Shown: positions 49,868 to 61,613, counted from the stretch's first letter. The stretch: DNA of 64,000 bases from Lantana camara (GCA_037501455.1 CM074855.1:32025001-32089000), one strand, 5' to 3'. A program made the numbers and translations. The notes: generated by a model from the sequence alone, not told the origin.

Positions 49868-50745
49868 CACTACAAGAAAACAGGCGAATTTCGAGGGAAA
49901 AATTTCCTCGGAAGTTTCCGAGGGACTTCCGAGAGAATTCGCCAAATTAATTTCTGAGGGAATATTCCCTCGGAAATGTTAGCGCCAAGGTTAGCCGCCA
50001 AGTTTTACGAGGGATTTTCGAGGGAAAATTCCCTCGAAAAATTAAAATTTAATTAATTTTTAAATTAGAACTAGTTTCCGAGGGAATTTCCGAGGGAATT
50101 TTCCCTCGAAAAATAAAAAAATATTAATTTTTAAACTAAAATTAGTTTTCGAGGGGATTTCCGAGGGAAAATTCCCTCGGAAAATTAATACATAAATAAT
50201 TTTAAATTAAAACTAGTTTCCGAGGGATTTCCGAAGGAATTATTCCCTCGGAAATGTTCTAATATTAATTTTTGAATTTTCCGAGGGAATTTTCCCTCAG
50301 AAATTCCCTCGAAAAATAAAAAAATATTAATTTTTAAACTAAAATTAGTTTCCGAGGGAATCTCCGAGGGAAAATTCTCTCGGAAAATAAAAAAATATTA
50401 ATTTTTAAACTAAAATTAGTTTCCGAGGGATTTCCGAGGGAATAATTCCCTCGGAAATGTACACATATTTTAAATCATGTATTTTCCGGGGAAATTTCCG
50501 AGGGAAAATTCCCTCGGAAAATTAAAACTTATTAACTTTTAAACTAAAATTAGTTTCCGAGGGAATTTTCGAGGGAAAATTCTCTCGGAAAATTAAAACT
50601 TATTTAATTTTTAAATAAAATTTCATGTTATGAAATTGATATTTTAAAGTATGATTTCTTTTTTTTTTATATTTTATTTTATGAAATTTCCGAAGGAATT
50701 CCGAGGGATTTCCGAGGGAAAGTGGAAATTCCCTCGGAAATTGCC
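49868..50745. mobile_element. One end of a CACTA (En/Spm-type) transposon
   Basis: It begins CACTACAAGAAAACAGGCG, the classic CACTA terminus. Behind it is a dense subterminal array of TTTCCGAGGGA and its complement TCCCTCGGAAA, often paired as palindromes (for example TTTCCGAGGGAATTTTCCCT) and separated by AATTAAAATTTAATTAATTTTTAAA-like spacers. The complementary end (TTTTCTTGTAGTG) is not in the window, so this is a truncated copy or an element cut off by later insertion. No transposase is seen. Confidence 0.85.
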
Positions 50746-50931
50746 ATAATTATTTTTAAAATTAAAGAATTATCATAATTTATTAATTTTAACTATAGTC
50801 AATGATAATTATATGTACTATTAGTGAATTAAATAAGGTAATGATAGGTATTAAATTAGTAATTGCTAGTTATACATATGTGATTAAACTTTCGATAAGT
50901 ATTTACAACGAAATCTGATGGTGCGGGAATA
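50746..50931. other. AT-rich stretch after the CACTA end
   Basis: No repeat motif or frame recognised; it may be CACTA interior. Confidence 0.4.
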
Positions 50932-51313
50932 TGTATTCCTAAGATGCAACAATCACTTTATATTTATATGTATGGGGAAGACCATCACAGGCGTGAGAGC
51001 CTCAGGAACTGGGTTTCCTTGTGAGCGTGGGTTCTTCCAGCTAGGACAACACCAAGGATTGAAATGCAGTAAGGTGCAAATGAAGTGCTGAGCTTGAGAA
51101 AGCAGCAATGGAGGAGGGTACCTGTATTCCTAAGATGCAACAATCACTTTATATTTATATGTATGGGGAAGACCATCACAGGCGTGAGAGCCTCAGGAAC
51201 TGGGTTTCCTTGTGAGCGTGGGTTCTTCCAGCTAGGACAACACCAAGGATTGAAATGCAGTTAGGTGCAAATGAAGTGCTGAGCTTGAGAAAGCAGCAAT
51301 GGAGGAGTGTACC
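50932..51313. repeat. 191-bp tandem duplication
   Basis: TGTATTCCTAAGATGCAACA starts both units (50932 and 51123). The units differ at two or three places. The sequence looks like the transcribed leader of an LTR on the - strand (see next entry). Confidence 0.92.
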
Positions 51314-52267
51314 AGTTCAGTGTGTGTTTTGTATGCAGAAGGTGACTTAGAGGAGAAGAAGTGTGTTTCTCCTATTTATATGTTAGGGAAAGGGCGTTGT
51401 GGGTATTTTGACCAAGTGGTCCCAAACCTGTGTCGCCCTAACACGTGGCAGCCTGTAATGGCATGAAAGTGATGGCCCTGAAAAGGGGAACGGCGTGCCA
51501 GGTACGAGGTGCACGCTGCCAATGTCAGAGGTTGTTGGTGAGCGTCAAGATGAGCCCAAAGACTCCTGATCCGTTAAGCGAACGCTGGGATGCCTGGATG
51601 AGTCCCAGCGCTTATAGACTTCCGAGCGTCAAGTACGCTTGAAAGGATGCTCGAGAGGGATTCCCTCTGGCAAATAAATACCAAGCGTCAGCACAATGAG
51701 CGCTGGACAAAAGGTACCATCGGAGCTACTTCCATAAGAGGCTCGCAGACCCCGAGGGCACATATCAGTCCGAGGGATCCAAGAGCGGGAAACATGCTCG
51801 GACGGGCCAAGCGAGTGGGCCCGCTGGCGAGGTATTATGTGGATGGGTTGGACGGTCCCACGAGCCCAGTAGCATGAGCGTCCAAGCTCTTAAGTCTTCC
51901 GGTGATGACGCGTGTACGGCGTGGGATGCAAGCGCGATTTGGTCCTATCATTTTGCCCCCAAATTCTGTAGTGGCGTTTTAACGCACTGTAGAATTTAAA
52001 CAGGCGAGCGTTGATTTTCAAATAGGCGAGGGTCCAGCATCTGATGTGGAAGTGACCCTTTGTCTTCTGTAACGGACCTTCTTCTGAGAGGGCAATAAAT
52101 GAAGTCCCTTCCACATTTAATGCTGAGTGGAAACGTGGGCACGTGCGCAGCTGAGTAGGCGTGTGTACACCGAGATGTGTGGGGCAGTTACCAAAAGTGG
52201 GCGTATCCCAAGGCGGGAAATGATTGCCTTTTGAAACCACAACCCTAATTAATGGCAATATTTCACC
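51314..52267. other. Leader or LTR-like region with a - strand TATA and repeated GAGCGTC motifs
   Basis: On the - strand ACATATAAATAGGAG (about 51371-51385) is a good TATA context that would transcribe towards the 191-bp repeats. On the + strand the short motif GAGCGTC or its relatives (AGCGCT, AACGCT) recur between 51540 and 52010. No LTR pair could be delimited, so the element type is unresolved. Confidence 0.45.
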
Positions 52268-52277
52268 TATAAATAGG
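52268..52277 (+). promoter_or_regulatory. Probable TATA box for the ORF at 52533
   Basis: TATAAATAGG lies about 265 bases before the ATG at 52533, in front of a non-coding leader containing a possible splice signal (TTTTAGGTAAAC, 52384-52395). Confidence 0.55.
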
Positions 52278-52532
52278 GATCCAGAAAGCCTTTTTACTCT
52301 TTTACGCCTTCAGACTTCTTAGAGCAAAGTAACAATCCGGAGATTCTGTAAATTTCTTGAATCTTCAATAAGTTTCTTCCATCTTTTAGGTAAACCTTTC
52401 GCCATCTCTAACTCTATGCTAACCCTAGGTTTAGGTTAACTGAGCAACGTTCTGTGCGTCGGTGGGAGCACGAAGTTACTTCACTGGTTAATTCTCTTCT
52501 GAACTTCTGCAAGAGCTTCAAAGAGGTTGACA

Positions 52533-53683
52533 ATGGCGGATGAACACATTGGGCAGATGGTGAGAGAGATAGATGAGATGTCAGTGGGTAGTTCTTCCCC
52601 TCACGATCATATCCCCACGGCTATTCCGATGGCTGTTCCCCTTGCTGGGGTTCGCGAAGATATGGGTGACGATGACTTGGAAGCGGCAGTTCATGGCATA
52701 AACGAGCAAGATCTCCAGGGAGTAGATGAGATATTTGAAGAGATGAATAATGTGATGGAGATGCAGAGGCAGGGTGAAAGGGTGTTTCCAGTGTTGAATA
52801 GTGCAATAAGACCCCAAGATCACAGGGTAACAGTAGCAATCGAGGGTCTAGATGGCTGTGCAGGGCCCTTCGAGCGTCATACCACGGAGGAGCCTTCCCA
52901 CAAATGTCAAAGAAAGGGAAAGGAACCCCTAACGAGGGTAAGGCAGAACAACCCTCACCAAACAGATTTACCACCAGATGAGATAGAAAGTAAATTGACG
53001 CTCGCAGACTTGGCAAACATGCTGGCCTAAGTCTATTGGGACACCACAGTGTTCCCCGTGCGTCTTCCCTTGGAGAGAGAAAGGGCCAACAACCCGCCGC
53101 TTGGTATGATGACCGTGTACATAGATTCCGTGCTGGCGGGAGGGCTAAGGTTCCCCGTACCGACCGCCGTATCCTGCATTTCCAACTACCTATTACTCAG
53201 CACTTCTCAAATTCTCCCCAATGGTATCGCCTTGATAAATACCTTTGTTATTCTGATGAGGGTCACTGGACATGAGCCCTCGGTAGACAATTTTAACAGC
53301 CTGATTCAAGTGGCTCGTTCAACGTGTTCGTCTCTTACTATACCCAGGCTAAGTCAGGGCTCAAGATGATCGACTCACCCTCGTCTTCTTACGGTGAGGA
53401 TTGGAAGGAAAAATACTTCTTCGTTGGGGCGCCTGTGGATATCTTCAGAGCCAACCGAACGTGGGTAATCCATGATGATAAGCCGTTGTTCAAAAGTAGG
53501 TCTCTGAATAAACCTTTTGTGTAATGGGCCAAAGGACTAGCCCTCGCAATGAAAAATGCTAGGACATGGATAAAGGCAAAGGATTTGATGAGGGACAAGG
53601 AGATCTTATTCCGCTACGGATTAGTGGCCCCTCCAAAAATGGTTTCCAATCCTCCCGCTCGGACTATGGCCCACGATGGTTAG
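52533..53683 (+). pseudogene. Protein of the plant 'putative gypsy type transposon' family, broken
   Basis: From the ATG at 52533 (a TTG-started reading six bases earlier is less likely) the frame is open to a TAA at 53028. It then continues in the same frame with FPVRLPLERERANNPP and GGLRFPVPTAVSCISNYLLL, followed by QILPNGIALINTFVILM, to 53369. This order resembles the plant 'putative gypsy type transposon' domain (L-R-F-P...L-T-P-N...). A frameshift near 53320 leads to GEDWKEKYFFVG and, after one more stop (53522), to WAKGLALAMKNARTW and a TAG at 53681. The N-terminal 165 residues are acidic and low in complexity. Its biochemical role is not known to me; such genes are usually parts of non-autonomous retroelements. 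Confidence 0.65.
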
Positions 53684-53835
53684 ATTCTAGGAACTAACTC
53701 TGCTAACCGTAGTGTAGTATTAACTCTTTACACCATTGCTCTTCTTTCTTGCTCCTCTCTTTCATATCTGACGCTCCTTCCTTCGCTTGCAGAGACAGAA
53801 CTCATAATGCTGGGACCCTCAGCAGAGAGCATTAT
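53684..53835 (+). other. Possible intron and start of the next exon, cut by element W
   Basis: GATG/GTTAGATTC could be a donor, and the pyrimidine-rich CTTCCTTCGCTTGCAG/AGACAG (around 53797) an acceptor. An open stretch of about 12 codons then reaches the LTR at 53836. This is inference from splice-like signals only. Confidence 0.4.
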
Positions 53836-56423
53836 TGTAACGCCCCAATTTTCCATTCAATCATTATGTGATATTATATGTTACTTTACCACCTTTATCA
53901 TATGCTATGCAATATGTCTCCATACATTTATATAAATTGTCATTTATGTTATATGAACTAAGTGATCTAAGTGATTTAATTGCATTATATGTCCTTAATT
54001 GTTTCTTTGTGTAAATTAGGGACTTAATTGTATATTATGAATTTGACTTAATTGATTTTGTGGTTAGAGATGGACTTGCTTGCATTAATTTAAACAAAAG
54101 GAGGACTTATGTACAAATAGGGATGAAACACACATATTCATGCCAAACTTTAGGATATATCATCTTAAATCATCTCATTTCTTCCATATTATTCCAAGAG
54201 TAAAAATCACACACACACACCTAGTAAATACCGGTAATTACACCTCAAGGAGAGAAGGAGATTTCATCTCAATTCAAGCCATATTTTGAGGAATTGAAGA
54301 GCTAGGATCATCATCTACATCATATCATCATATCATCCACTCCTTCTTGGATTTAAGGTATAGCATGGAGAGTTTGTGAAATTCTTGAAATTTTGATTAA
54401 GTAGGGGTTTAGAGATTTGATGGTGAATTCTTGTATGATAGAATCTAAGAGCTTGTTAATGATCATTTGGAGTGAAAATTGTATGAAAATATTGAAGTTC
54501 ATGGAAGTTGGAAGCATGATCATATATGGGGTTTTCTTGATCAATTCTTGTCACTTTGATGCATATTTCTTGGTTGGTATGATGGATGATTGAAGTATAG
54601 TGTATATTTGATGTGTTTTAATATTTGTGATGGAGTGAACTTTCCTTGCTATTGATTTTGTGGTATTTGGCTCGGTTTTCCCCTGTTTTTCCCCTATTTT
54701 GCTGCTGCTGCGTAGCAGGTCGCGCCCGCAACCGAAAATAGAACAAAATCCGTCGCCCCCGAGACCCCATTTTGGCCAACTTTCGACTTTTGGAAAATTG
54801 CATGAAAAATTCGGAAAAATACTTGGTCGCGGCCGCGACCATTTTCTGAAGGGTTTTGCGCGACCCCTTGCAGAATCTGCATTTCACCAACTTCGAACCT
54901 ACGCCATTTTCACCTCGCTTTGAACTAGAAAACGTGCCATATAGCGTTGAAAAGGTCTTTGTGTCTAGTTTGATATTCAACAAACAAAACTCAACTTCCA
55001 CTTCTAGAATTAAAGATATTCCAGTTTTCCCTCAGCATGTGCATTTCCTAAAATTGTCCATTTTGCCAAAACTTCACCAAAACCTTTCATATTGCATTCT
55101 TTTCACTTCTTTGGCTCCCGTATGCGACCTATATGAGTTATAAACTTGGTTTAGTGATAATTATGCTCTTAATTGACATCTCTTGATTGTTATTGCGTGA
55201 CATATTGATTAGGACATTACCGTGCGTATTAAGTGGTTCATACTAGTCGTGTCTCACAAACACTTGTCCTTTTTACACAGATCTTCTTCCCGTTGACGAG
55301 GAGCACGCTTCCTAGTTGTATCCTTATTAATTGTCAGTAAAGGTGAGGTTTAATTACTAGATAGATAGAACCCTTACAACCCTACGTGATGTTTTCAGCC
55401 AAAAAATATATATATATATATATATTTGTATATATCTTTCTCAAAATCTCTACCGATTGCAAATGATTTTGTAATCTATTGAATAATCGTGTTATCGTGA
55501 TTGATCGTGTTTTGGCGAGTAAGCATGTCGTGTTCACATGGGCCCGAGGGTAGTATATTGAGCCAACCGAGGAAGCAAGGGCCGACGAGTAACTCTTGCA
55601 CTATCCTCGCCAATTTTGGGATCACCTCTGAATCCACCAGGAGGTTGGTGGAGGAAGAAATCCCATGTATGGGAGTCATGTTCCCGACGTACACCGTTCA
55701 TGGATGGTTGGGTCTTGCAAGCCCACCATCACCCGGAGGAAGAAGGAGTTCATGAAATTGCTAATTGATCGCACGTAATTACTTGTATGATAACCTAATA
55801 AATTAAAACGCTCATGATTGTACACTTTTGGAGAAAGGTTGGAGAATTGCCCTCACTCGCCGGGCCACATATTGAATTGATCATGATTGAGTTATTAAAT
55901 GGATTAGTTGTAATCTCGGGCGAGTTCTACCCTATACTTGAACTTATATTGCTATCTTCTATAAAACCTTACCCGAGATAATGGCTTGCATGGTAATTGC
56001 GCTAATATTTAATTATAAAACCCTCACTCAGTCTGTGGTAGACTGACACCTCACACTTTTCAGGTACACAGGGTTCGTGCTAGGCGGGATCGAGTCAAGT
56101 CTTTAATTTTTGGGTCTAGCATGTTTCATGTTTGTTGTTAATGCATATCTATTAATTTTAGAATTATTGGGAGAGTTGGCATTGTATATATCAAATTGTT
56201 GAATATGAACTCGAGCAATTATAGTGAAATATATGTTTATCATGCTTCCGTTGAGTTAGTTGTGTATGTTTGTATTTAATTGAGGGTTAGTCCTGCCTAG
56301 CTAGTGTTTTTTTCCCTTTGTCTTCCGTTCGCTATAGTCTTGGTTCATGTACGGATTATCCATTTCGTATGTGGATCGAGCTATAGTGCGGGGGTGTGGC
56401 ATCTCGGCGTTCCGGGTGCTACA
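53836..56423 (+). repeat. First LTR of element W
   Basis: 2588 bp, TGTAACGCCCC to GGGTGCTACA. It aligns throughout with 59049-61613 with few differences, the largest being about 30 extra bases near 54685-54713. A (TA)n run lies at 55408-55426. Confidence 0.9.
54718..54870. repeat. Palindrome cluster GGTCGCGGCCGCGACC in the first LTR of W
   Basis: Copies: GGTCGCGCCCGCAACC (about 54719), CGTCGCCCCCGAGACC (about 54750), the perfect GGTCGCGGCCGCGACC (54825-54840), and a half copy GCGCGACCCC (about 54858). Two copies are degraded compared with the second LTR. Confidence 0.88.
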
Positions 56424-56429
56424 ACTTAG

Positions 56430-56443
56430 TGGTATTAGAGCTC
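56430..56443 (+). other. Primer binding site after the first LTR of W (one base changed)
   Basis: TGGTATTAGAGCTC has T where the second copy (61620) and the tRNA complement have C, a change that would weaken primer pairing. Confidence 0.85.
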
Positions 56444-57915
56444 GGTTGCAAAACCGCGGTTCTAGCGTCGTGTCATGTCAAGTCTAAGTATAACGGCATA
56501 GGATTAATTGATAATTTGCAAGTCTTGCATCTTATTTGGAACTACTTGAATTTATTTGAATTAATTGAACATCCTTGAGCTACTTGATGACTTGTGCATG
56601 GTATTAATTCGTGTTGCTACTTGTTGATTAATTGACCTTCTATGGTTTGGGAAATTATACTTTCTATGTGTTTATTTATAATTTGCTAAATTTTATGTGT
56701 TAACGTGTTTTACCTTATATTTTGTTAAATTGTTTATTGTATTTTGCATAAAATCCGTTTATTTGGTATCAATTATGTGGCATGAACATGCACTAACCGC
56801 ATGCATTTAGTTTCAAACTTAATTGTAATTCTTAGGACGTGAAGATAATATCAAACCATGGCTAAATTTTACGATCACAACAATTCATCACAAGTTCTAC
56901 TTTCAAGCCGAAGGATGCAAAGAAGGCATCGGGAATTCTATGTAGGGATTTAGGAGTCGTGGCCTTTCTTGATAGGGCTATGGTTCGAAGGTCAGGATCA
57001 GGAATAGAAGGTTGAATTGTGTGATGGCTGACAATCTCTAATGAAGTTGATGGAAGCTCAAAGAGGTAGAGTTAGGGTGAGTGGTGTTTGATCATTATAA
57101 GATCAACTTATGCCCCTATGTCACATTGAAAGTTAGGCCATCGGACTCAACGGGATTGTTCAAATCGAGGAATAGAGAGAAGGAAATCTTGGAGGTGTTA
57201 AATTCAAGATTTCTACTCAATAAAGAGGTGAAAATTTTTAAGTGAGCTTAAGGTAAGAAAAGGTTAGTTGGAAAATCGATAACAAGGAGCGTTACAGGAA
57301 ACTTCCAAGGAAATCAAGTTAATTGAAGCCAAGTTCAGATAGAGGGTTTGGAATAAAATAAGGTTCATGAATGGCGAATAACACAATCATCAAAGAAGGA
57401 CTTCCAAATAAATTAAGTTATTAGAAGCTGAGTTCGGGAAGAGGGAAAAGAAGAGGAACTGGAAATACCTAGGAATCGAGTCGAGGTTGAAATTTGGGGA
57501 TTAAGTTTGGGATGAATCGAGACATTTTGGACCGTGGAGTAGGATTTGGATTAACTTGGAAAGTTTAAGCACTAAGGATTCTATCCTCTATCGGCTTGAG
57601 TCTAATTTCTATATCCAAGCTGAATTATCGTGTTGTGCGGTTGAATTGGAAGATATAGAGCAATAATGGAATCGATAATGAAAGTCATGGAAATTGTGAT
57701 CAAGGAGATAACTATGGAGAAGACCCGGATAACACTTGGGGATTGATAATTGGGAAAGGAATGGGTTCAAGAAATTTAAATTTTGGGCCATGGATAGGTA
57801 CAAGTTGATTCCAGGGAATTCTAAAGATTCAGAAGATCGTGGATAACGAGAAATGACCAACAAATTCAAGGCGAGCCTATAATTTAAAAACAAAGAACAA
57901 ATGCCAAGCTAAAGG
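56444..57915 (+). other. Leader region of W, internal copy 1
   Basis: There is no open frame of note on the + strand. It contains purine-rich sequence. Compared with copy 2 it lacks about 177 bp at 57557 (present as 62760-62936). Confidence 0.7.
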
Positions 57916-58690
57916 ATGATGTCTCGAGGTCTCCCTCATCGTGATCGTTCTCCTAGGGTTTTCCCACATCTGGCCCATCTGATTCAACCTCAAGATTTTT
58001 TCGATTCCTTGGTTCGTCTTGTGGATCAGAGGATAAGAGAATATGTTCCTATAGCGTCAACACAACCGGCTCAAATTTCTATTGTATTTAAGGAGTTTCA
58101 GAATCAACAAAATCCAAAGATCTTTGAAGGGAGTGATATTCAGCCCGAGCTGTGGCTCAAGAAAGCTAAAAGAGTTTGGGAACTTATTCCGTGTGACTCC
58201 AAAGAGAAGGTTCGATGCACCACTCCTTTGAATGCAAAGGGGTCTAATCCTCAACCTTGACAGGCTTCAGGATCTAAGTCAGGACAGAGTTTTAACAAAG
58301 GAAAGCGATCTATTTTTCATCATACACCGACAACTCAAAAAGGGTCTAAAAAAAAAAGAATCGATTCCTTGGATCAGGTTCGGGAGCTTCACGTACCCCG
58401 GCTTCAGCAACATCTTCGGGGAAGCCTCTTTGCGCTTACTGTGGACGTGACAACCATACTTTTGAGGGTTGTAGATGGTGGTTGGGCTTATGTCTACATT
58501 ATGGGAGCAAGAAGCACCAAGTGGATAAGTGTCCGAAGTGTCGGAAGTTGGCTATGGGGGTCAGAGACCACTTGTTGAGGCTCGTGCATATGTTCTAGAG
58601 AGAGAGGTGCAAAATGTGAATGTAGATCCAACCATGGTAGCAAAAGGAATCAATTACATGCATGACACAACCAACGGTGAACGGTACACC
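57916..58690 (+). pseudogene. gag: Gag of element W, copy 1, internally deleted
   Basis: The ATG at 57916 opens MMSRGLPHRDRSP; then come DSLVRLVDQRIREYVPIAS and NPKIFEGSDIQPELWLKKAK (about 58112), RVWELIPCDSKEKVRC, the start of the retrotransposon gag core. The frame stops at 58258. A CX2CX4HX4C zinc knuckle (CAYCGRDNHTFEGC, from 58431) and a following KCPKC remain in another frame. The expected 150 or so residues between these parts are missing, so the central gag domain is deleted. Confidence 0.82.
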
Positions 58691-58867
58691 TAACCATACA
58701 TACCACGTACATCACAAATCATATTATTGATGCGCTTAATTTCTTGCTAGTTTCGATTTGTTTATATATAAATGTTAGTTATGTGATTAACGTGTTTCTA
58801 CTTACCCTATGTGACATTTATGTGAATGTTTCTGTAATCTGTTTCCCTAAATTGCTTTAGTATGTGT

Positions 58868-58985
58868 GTTTCAGAGGTGGGGTTCTCTCAATGCTTGTTG
58901 AGAGACGGGGTTCTCTCAATTCTTTTTGAAAGACGGGGTTCTTTCATTTCTTGTGAAAGAGATGGGGTTCTCTTTTGGCTTGTGC
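58868..58985 (+). repeat. Tandem hairpin units before the polypurine tract of W
   Basis: Four units of GGGGTTCTCTCA-type sequence about 30 bp long. The first three contain a short stem: CTCTCAA/TTGAGAG, CTCTCA/TGAAAG and CTTTCA/TGAAAG. Confidence 0.85.
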
Positions 58986-59029
58986 ATCATTTTGAAACTC
59001 GACAGTGAATCTGGGCACCAGATTCTTCT

Positions 59030-59047
59030 AAGGGGGGGGGGGGAGAG
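59030..59047 (+). other. Polypurine tract of element W
   Basis: AA followed by 12 G and AGAG directly precedes TTGTAACACC, the second LTR start. Confidence 0.85.
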
Positions 59048-59048
59048 T

Positions 59049-60584
59049 TGTAACACCCCAATTTTCCATTCAATCATTATCTGATATTATATGTTACTTT
59101 ACCAGCTTTATCATATGCTATGCAATATGTCTCCATACATTTATGTAAATTTTCATTTATGTTATATGAACTAAGTGATCTAAGTAATTTAATTGCATTA
59201 CATGTCCTTAATTGTTTCTTTGTGTAAATTAGGGACTTAATTGTATATTATGAATTGGACTTAATTGATTTTGTGGTTAGAGATGGACTTGCTTGCATTA
59301 ATTTAAACAAAAGGAGGACTTGTGTGCAAATAGGGATGAAACACACATATTCATGCCAAACTTTAGGATATATCATCTTAAATCATCTCATTTCTTCCAT
59401 ATTATTCCAAGAGTAAAAATCACACACACACACCTAGTAAATACCGGTAATTACACCTCAAGGAGAGAAGGAGATTTCATCTCAATTCAAGCCATATTTT
59501 GAGGAATTGAAGAGCTAGGATCATCATCTACATCATATCATCATATCATCCACTCCTTCTTGGATTTAAGGTATAGCATGAAGAGTTTGTGAAATTCTTG
59601 AAATTTTGATTAAGTAGGGGTTTAGAGCTTTGATGGTGAATTCTTGTATGATAGAAGCTAAGAGCATGTTAATGATCATTTGGAGTGAAAATTGCATGAA
59701 AATATTGAAGTTCATGGAAGTTGGAAGCATGATAATATATGGGGTTTTCTTGATCAATTCTTATCACTTTGATGCATATTTCTTGGTTGGTATGATGGAT
59801 GATTGAAGTATAGTGTATATTTGATGTGTTTTAATATTTGTGATGGAGTGAACTTGCCTTGCTATTGATTTTGGGGTATTTGGCTCGGTTTTCCCCGTAG
59901 CAGGTCGCGCCCGCGACCGAAAATAGAACAAAATCGGTCGCCCCCGCGACCCCATTTTGGCCAACTTTCGACTTTTGGAAAATTGCATGAAAAATTCGGA
60001 AAAATACTTGGTCGCGGCCGCGACCATTTTGTGAAGGGTGGCGCGACCCCCTTGCAGAATCTGCATTTTGTCCAACTTCGGACCTACGCCATTTTCACCT
60101 CGCTTCGAACTAGAAAAAATGCCATATAGCGTTGGAAAGGTCTTTGTGTCTAGTTTCATATTCAACAAACAAAACTCAATTTCCACTTCTAGAATTGAAG
60201 ATATTCTAGTTTTCCCTCAGCATGTGCATTTCCTAAAATTGTCCATTTTGCCATAACTTCACCAAAACCTTTCATATTGCATTCTTTTCACTTCTTTGGC
60301 TCCCGTATGTGACCTATATGAGTTATAAACTTGTTTTAGTGATAATTATGCTCTTAATTGACATCTCTTGATTGTTATTGCGTGACATATTGATTAGGAC
60401 ATTGCCGTGCATCTTAAGTGGTTCATACTAGTCGTGTCTCACAAACACTTGTCCTTTTTACACAGATCTTCTTCCCGTTGATGAGGAGCACTCTTCCTAG
60501 TTGTATCCTTATTAATTGTCAGTAAAGGTGAGGTTTAATTACTAGATAGATAGAACCCTTACAACCCTACGTGATGTTTTCAGC

Positions 60585-60626
<42 letters not shown>

Positions 60627-61613
60627 CTTTCTCAAAATCTCTACCGATTGCAAATGATTTTGTGATCTATTGAATAATCGTGTTATCGTGATTGATCGTG
60701 TTTTGGCGAGTAAGCATGTCGTGTTCAAATGGGCCGAGGGTAGTATATTGAGCCAACCGAGGAAGCAAGGGCCGACGGGTAACTCTTGCACTATCCTCGC
60801 CAATTTTGGGATCACCTCTGAATCCACCAGGAGGTTGGTGGAGGAAGAAATCCCGTTCATGGGAGTCATGTTCCCGACGTACACCGTTCATGGATGGTTG
60901 GGTCTTGCAAGCCCACCATCACCCGGAGGAAGAAGGAGTTCATGAAATTGCTAATTGATCGCACGTAATTACTTGTATGATAACCTAATAAATTGAAACA
61001 CTCATGATTGTACACTTTTGGAGAAAGGTTGAAGAATTGCCCTCACTCGCCGGGCCACATATTGAATTGATCATGATTGAGTTATTAAATGGATTAGTTG
61101 TAATCTCGGGCGAGTTCTACCCTATACTTGAACTTCTATTGCTATCTTCTATAAAACCTTACCCGAGATAATGGCTTGCATGGTAATTGCGCTAATATTT
61201 AATTATAAAACCCTCACTCAGTCTGTGGTAGACTGATACCTCACACTTTTCAGGTACACAGGGTTCGTGCTAGGCGGGATCGAGTCAAGTCCTTAATTTT
61301 TGGGTCTAGCATGTTTCATGTTTGTTGTTAATGCATATCTATTAATTTTAGAATTGTTGGGAGAGTTGGCATTGTATATATTAAATTGTTGAATATGAAC
61401 TCGAGCAATTATAGTGAAATATATGTTTATCATGCTTCCGTTGAGTTAGTTGTGTATATTTGCATTTTATTGAGGGTTAGTCCTGCCTAGCTAGTGTTTT
61501 TTTTCCTTTGTCTTCCATTCGCTATAGTCTTGGTTCATGTACGGATTATCCATTTCGTATGTGGATCGAGCTATAGTGCGGGGGTGTGGCATCTCGGCGT
61601 TCCGGGTGCTACA
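59049..61613 (+). repeat. Second (shared) LTR of element W
   Basis: 2565 bp, TGTAACACCCC to GGGTGCTACA. It serves as the right LTR of copy 1 and the left LTR of copy 2. A (TA)n run of about 30 bases is at 60588-60618. Confidence 0.9.
59903..60052. repeat. Palindrome cluster in the second LTR of W
   Basis: GGTCGCGCCCGCGACC (59903-59918), GGTCGCCCCCGCGACC (59937-59952), the perfect GGTCGCGGCCGCGACC (60010-60025), and GGCGCGACCC (about 60040). The copies are better preserved than in the first LTR. Confidence 0.9.
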
